Assembly: GCA_964390805.1 (NCBI GenBank)
Contig: CAYMKL010000072.1
Coordinates: 1 to 35,830 of the forward strand
Source: CAYMKL01 sp964390805
GTDB lineage: Bacteria; Chloroflexota; Anaerolineae; VGOG01
Direction: 5' to 3'
Length of the DNA stretch: 35,830 nucleotides
A model generated the notes under the pieces. That model saw nothing but the letters and a program-made list of their open reading frames with translations. It made no database searches and was not told the origin of the DNA. Positions 32,835 through 35,830 of the stretch are shown here, piece after piece. A program made the translations under genes and the position numbers. How positions within the stretch are numbered: the stretch's first letter is position 1; every line of letters begins with the position of its first letter.

Positions 32835-33836
32835 TCAGCGAATCGGCAGGCCTGAATTCGATAAATCCTTTGAACTCGTTGTCATCATTTCCGCCACCGT
32901 CCGATAGGCTGCCAGACAGCTCTCCAGCTCCGCTTCGCTGATCTCGCCTCGCCGATGAGCCACCAGCGCTCGACGCATCTCCGCTCGCAGCCCCAGCCAC
33001 ACGATGCGGTGCACGGCCCACTGATAGAAACGGCCATAGTGCTTCTCAAACAGCAGATAGCGGCTCTTCCACAAAGCCACAAACATCTCGCCCCGCACCT
33101 GCCTGGTGCTCTTGGCCTCGTGGTGCACAACCTCGGCCCTGGGCACGCAGTAGATACCCCAGCCAGCTTTCTTCATCCTCATGCACCAATCAATCTCCTC
33201 GCAGTAGATGAAGAACCGCTCGTCCAGAAGCCCCACCTCTTGGATGGCCTCCCCCCGCGCCATCAATGCCGCGCCAAGGGGGTGGTCAATGGGGAAGGGT
33301 GCTCCCCGTTCGTAGAGTCGGCGGGGATAGCGGCCGTTGAGGCGGGAGTTCAGCAGGCGATGGTGGAGCGGGAAAAAGTCGAGGAAGGCCTGGGCCAGGG
33401 TGGGGAAGGCAAAGGCCGAGTGCTGCAGGCGGCCATCGGGGTAGAGGAGCTTGGCCCCGGCGACACCGGCCTGGGGATTCTCGTCCAGGAAGCGCACCAT
33501 CGTAGTCAGGGCAGCATCGAGCACCTCGGTATCGGGGTTCAGCAGAAGAACGTAGCGGGGCAGTTCATGACCCTCAGTCGAGGCAAACCCCATCGCCCGC
33601 AGGGCCTGGTTATTGGCAGCGGCAAACCCGACGTTCGTCTCGTTGGCCATGAGCCTGGCCTGGGGGAAGCGTCCCTGCGCCATCTCGACGCTGCCGTCCG
33701 TCGAGGCATTATCCACCACCCAGACCTCGCCCCCCAGCTTCGAGTCCTTCAGGCTTTCGTACACCGAGGCCAGGCAAGCCTCCAGCAACCCCCGCACGTT
33801 CCAACTGACGATCACGATAGCCAAGTCCAGATTCAA
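32835..33836 (-). CDS. Family 2 glycosyltransferase, rhamnosyltransferase-like
   Basis: 333 residues from TTG 33836 (GGGGGTAAGG in front). LAIVIVSWNVRGLLEACLASV and VWVVDNASTDGSVE open the GT-A domain, TNVGFAAANNQALRAMG follows, and the metal/nucleotide motif is LLLNPDTEVLD. GLLDERFFIYCEEIDWCMRMKKAGW is the acceptor-side block of this group (RfbF/WbbL-like). These enzymes build O-antigen or other surface glycans by transferring rhamnose or similar sugars. A polar helical C-terminus (RRGEISEAELESCLAAYRTV) is unusual. A promoter lies at 33881-33908. Confidence 0.88.
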   Translation of the reverse strand: MNLDLAIVIVSWNVRGLLEACLASVYESLKDSKLGGEVWVVDNASTDGSVEMAQGRFPQARLMANETNVGFAAANNQALRAMGFASTEGHELPRYVLLLNPDTEVLDAALTTMVRFLDENPQAGVAGAKLLYPDGRLQHSAFAFPTLAQAFLDFFPLHHRLLNSRLNGRYPRRLYERGAPFPIDHPLGAALMARGEAIQEVGLLDERFFIYCEEIDWCMRMKKAGWGIYCVPRAEVVHHEAKSTRQVRGEMFVALWKSRYLLFEKHYGRFYQWAVHRIVWLGLRAEMRRALVAHRRGEISEAELESCLAAYRTVAEMMTTSSKDLSNSGLPIR

Positions 33837-33880
33837 CCTTACCCCCGTAGAAGTGAGATGTTCCGCTGAGGTGCAGTTAA

Positions 33881-33908
33881 ATTATACTTACGGTTGGACA
33901 AAAGGCAA
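33881..33908 (-). promoter_or_regulatory. Sigma-70-type promoter of the rhamnosyltransferase-like gene
   Basis: On the minus strand: TTGCCT (33903-33908), 16 bp, TATAAT (33881-33886), 45 bp before the TTG start. Confidence 0.55.
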
Positions 33909-33931
33909 GCCCCCGTCGGGGCGAAAAGAAA

Positions 33932-33959
33932 GGCCATCCCGGAGGGTGAGGGGATGGCC
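33932..33959. terminator. Stem-loop between divergent promoters
   Basis: 9-bp perfect stem GGCCATCCC (33932-33940) with its complement (33951-33959), 10-nt loop. Without a U-run and not after a gene; perhaps insulates the two divergent promoters. Confidence 0.35.
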
Positions 33960-33982
33960 CGTGTGGTTGGCTCAAGGCGAAT

Positions 33983-34011
33983 TTGACCGATTGGAACAAG
34001 TGTGCTATAAT
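33983..34011 (+). promoter_or_regulatory. Sigma-70-type promoter of the 34070 gene
   Basis: TTGACC (33983-33988), 17 bp, TATAAT (34006-34011). One of the best matches in the window. Confidence 0.72.
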
Positions 34012-34069
34012 CATGGTCTAGAACAACCGTTCTATTCCTGAGACTTATGAGCGCAGAGGAGGGGGCGAA

Positions 34070-34309
34070 ATGGGGTTGGACGTCTGGTTCAAAGACGACA
34101 TCAGAAACATTCTATTGGGCGTGGAGCTGGCCAATGCGCATCTGGCGACTCGCTACAATGACGACGAGGTGCGGGCTTATCGTGAGGGGTTCAGGGCTGC
34201 TCTGGCGGCGGCTGCGGTGAGTTTCGGCATATATCCTGGGGAGATCGACGTAGAAGCTGGGGGGGCTCAGCCCAGAATGGCATTTCTACCACTATCGAGA
34301 GGGCGTTGA
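34070..34309 (+). CDS. Small hypothetical protein
   Basis: 79 residues, family not recognised. Mostly helical: DVWFKDDIRNILLGVELANAHLATRY, then DDEVRAYREGFRAALAAAAVSFGI. The first helix starts with mixed charges and the end is basic (LPLSRGR). GAGGAGGGGG stands before the ATG and a strong promoter lies 59 bp upstream, so it is very likely expressed. The neighbours (surface glycosyltransferases on one side, an unrecognised gene and LexA on the other) do not suggest a role. Confidence 0.65.
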   Translation: MGLDVWFKDDIRNILLGVELANAHLATRYNDDEVRAYREGFRAALAAAAVSFGIYPGEIDVEAGGAQPRMAFLPLSRGR

Positions 34310-34362
34310 AAGCAATGCTCTCTAGCCAGTAGGACGATACTTCGACGACGACTGGGCAGGGC

Positions 34363-35484
34363 CTAACACCGGCCTAATAGTTCGAGTTCGGGAAGGAACT
34401 TGCTGACATCAGTCTCCTGAGAGAGTATCTGACTTTCTATGTTTAGACCTTTCAGACATTCCCCGAGCACTCTCAGGTGTTCCAGATAGGTTTTGAGGAC
34501 TTGATAAGTATGGTTTGCTCGGGCCTGCAATCCTTGACAACTCGTTCTGTTGAGTTGACAGAAGAACTTGAACACGTAGACTGGGGACAGAAACTCCTTA
34601 TCTCTGTCGTAGACCTTAATGGATGTTATCCCACTCGTTTTGAGTTTCTCTATCTCCGGTTTCAAGGATTTTTCCAGTACGTGCTCTAGCATTCCTGGCA
34701 GACAGCATCTTTTTGGCTTTCCTTGCCGGCGTGTGAGAACCTCATGGAGCGAGGGATATGGACGCATTAGGATGGCGATGACATTGATATAGGGAGGTCC
34801 ACCTGGAATTGTTGAGTATAGCCCCACAGTTCGTGCAAAGGGATACCAGCCTGCCGAAAGGATGATATTGAAAGCTTCTGTCCAATTATAGAAAGCGATT
34901 TCATCAACCATCAATCCAATCACTGGATCACAGAGTGTTAGTACAGGGCCAGGACTATCAGTCAACATACATTCAATACTGCGCATTGAGTTGCCCAGGT
35001 AGTGCACAGGGGATTGGACCACTTGTTGTATTTCTTCTGGAGCCCCGGCCCGAGAAGAGAGCATTGCGTCAACTATGATCAATGACTTACCTTGCGGCCT
35101 GTCAGCGATGTTTTCAAGAGGTGCCTCTTGCCTCTGCAAGGATACTATGGAATGGTAGTGTCGCGTTGTGACTTCATTCAAGTGCTGATTGATGACGCGA
35201 GCAACACGTCTTTGCAAAGTTCGATCACTCTTGAACTTTGTCCCGAAGCCTTTGGTTTCTAGAAAAGACGGAGGAGGAGCATCTTCGGGCTTGATGCCCA
35301 AAGTCTCAATGAGCCGGCCTAGAAAGGATTCTATCGCCTGTTCTTCTGGGTGCTGGCGAGTCCATAGGGAGAACTCCGTTTTATATAGGGCGGAACTGCA
35401 AACCAGCGGATCCAAGTAGATAAGGTCATATTCCCGTTCTTGGAACCGGCGATCCAGCCAGTCAAACTCTCGACGTGCGAACAT
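34363..35484 (-). CDS. Unrecognised 373-residue protein downstream of lexA-like gene
   Basis: A complete gene with AAAAAGGAGG before the ATG; family not recognised. It starts MFARREFDWLDRRFQEREYDLIYLDPL, has a likely strand-loop GKSLIIVDAMLSSRAG near 133-148, a hydrophobic block VLTLCDPVIGLMVDEIAFYNW and a strand-turn-strand GWYPFARTVGLYSTIPGGPPYINVIAILM. The C-terminal third is helical and Cys-containing. No signal peptide or membrane helix. It begins 118 bp after the lexA-like stop in the same direction, so the two may share a transcript and SOS control, which cannot be tested because the lexA promoter lies outside the window. Confidence 0.7.
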   Translation of the reverse strand: MFARREFDWLDRRFQEREYDLIYLDPLVCSSALYKTEFSLWTRQHPEEQAIESFLGRLIETLGIKPEDAPPPSFLETKGFGTKFKSDRTLQRRVARVINQHLNEVTTRHYHSIVSLQRQEAPLENIADRPQGKSLIIVDAMLSSRAGAPEEIQQVVQSPVHYLGNSMRSIECMLTDSPGPVLTLCDPVIGLMVDEIAFYNWTEAFNIILSAGWYPFARTVGLYSTIPGGPPYINVIAILMRPYPSLHEVLTRRQGKPKRCCLPGMLEHVLEKSLKPEIEKLKTSGITSIKVYDRDKEFLSPVYVFKFFCQLNRTSCQGLQARANHTYQVLKTYLEHLRVLGECLKGLNIESQILSQETDVSKFLPELELLGRC

Positions 35485-35602
35485 GGTCTGCCTCCTTTTT
35501 GGTTGTTATCGCCTGCCTGGAGCAGGCTCTGTTTGAGCAGTACGACTATAGCCTAGAGATACGATGCGAAAAAATCGCCTGTAGGTTCACTCGGGCCATG
35601 TC

Positions 35603-35830
35603 TCAATAGGTCCGCAGCACTCCTACTGCTTTCCCGACAATGTCCACTTTGACTCCGGCCATGATTTGAACATCAATACCTTTTTGTTGATATTGGACTT
35701 TCACAGGGTCTACGTCGCGGTCTCCAGGGACAATGATGATTGGTTTCTCCGCATCGTTTTCGGGCTGGAGACGTATGTACCGATTATGCTTAATTACTCT
35801 ACTTTCCGCTAAGTTGGGCTTTTGAGCCGT
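35603..35830 (-). CDS. lexA: LexA-like repressor, C-terminal part (cut by window end)
   Basis: Only the last 75 codons are present; the gene starts beyond the window. The visible part contains YIRLQPENDAEKPIII, then VQIMAGVKVDIVGKAVGVLRTY before the stop, which is the end of the S24 peptidase domain of LexA. A segment VPGDRDVDPVKVQYQQKGID sits between the two as an insert. The HTH domain and the catalytic Ser lie outside; the Lys is also not identifiable. Other S24 repressors or UmuD are possible. Confidence 0.65.
   Translation of the reverse strand, partial: TAQKPNLAESRVIKHNRYIRLQPENDAEKPIIIVPGDRDVDPVKVQYQQKGIDVQIMAGVKVDIVGKAVGVLRTY

Overview
The window looks like one scaffold of an uncultured Chloroflexota (Anaerolineae-like) genome. 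This is inferred from the gene mix: AfsR/SARP-type STAND ATPases, a RodZ-like protein with a Thr/Pro linker, a long-form ribosome hibernation factor, a Flp-type pilin and many short dispersed palindromic repeats. No rRNA or tRNA gene is present to settle the taxonomy. A run of 100 N (10452-10551) marks a scaffold join inside a repetitive gene.

Layout. 71-2664: an FAD-linked oxidase related to alkyl-DHAP synthase and a DinB-like protein, both on the minus strand. 2770-15310: two paralogous STAND ATPase/TPR proteins (2770-6585 with an N-terminal SARP/BTAD DNA-binding part; 12584-15310 without it). They bracket a more A/T-rich accessory stretch (about 6.7-11.6 kb) with a SnoaL-like protein, a beta-repeat protein with a phage-tail-like C-terminus, and a papain-like peptidase fused to a long pentapeptide-repeat helix. 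15307-17871: rimO and a RodZ-like membrane protein (minus). 18308-20829: rplI, a small zinc-binding protein and hutH (plus). 20837-25980: a tightly overlapping minus-strand operon of a 1078-residue multi-RAMP (Cas7-like) protein, an unrecognised zinc-ribbon protein and a Cas6-like RNA endonuclease, with its own promoter. rtcA (RNA 3'-phosphate cyclase) lies just upstream. 27504-29585: a short Flp pilin gene, comF, the hibernation factor and a low-molecular-weight phosphatase (plus). 29814-30329: an HNH endonuclease. 30956-31097: a predicted small RNA whose promoter sits between 12-bp inverted repeats. 31531-33836: two family-2 glycosyltransferases and a KTSC protein. 34070-35830: a small hypothetical gene, an unrecognised 373-residue protein and the 3' end of a lexA-like gene.

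The strongest candidate for an undescribed system is the RAMP operon. It combines several fused Cas7-like domains, a zinc-ribbon partner and Cas6, with no Cas10, no adaptation genes and no CRISPR array anywhere in the window. A second theme is a roughly 24-bp dispersed element. It interrupts at least three protein genes in frame, including one RAMP-operon gene and one of the STAND genes, where the paralogue shows the uninterrupted version. It also sits inside other repeats.

All functional calls come from reading motifs by eye. No database search was possible.
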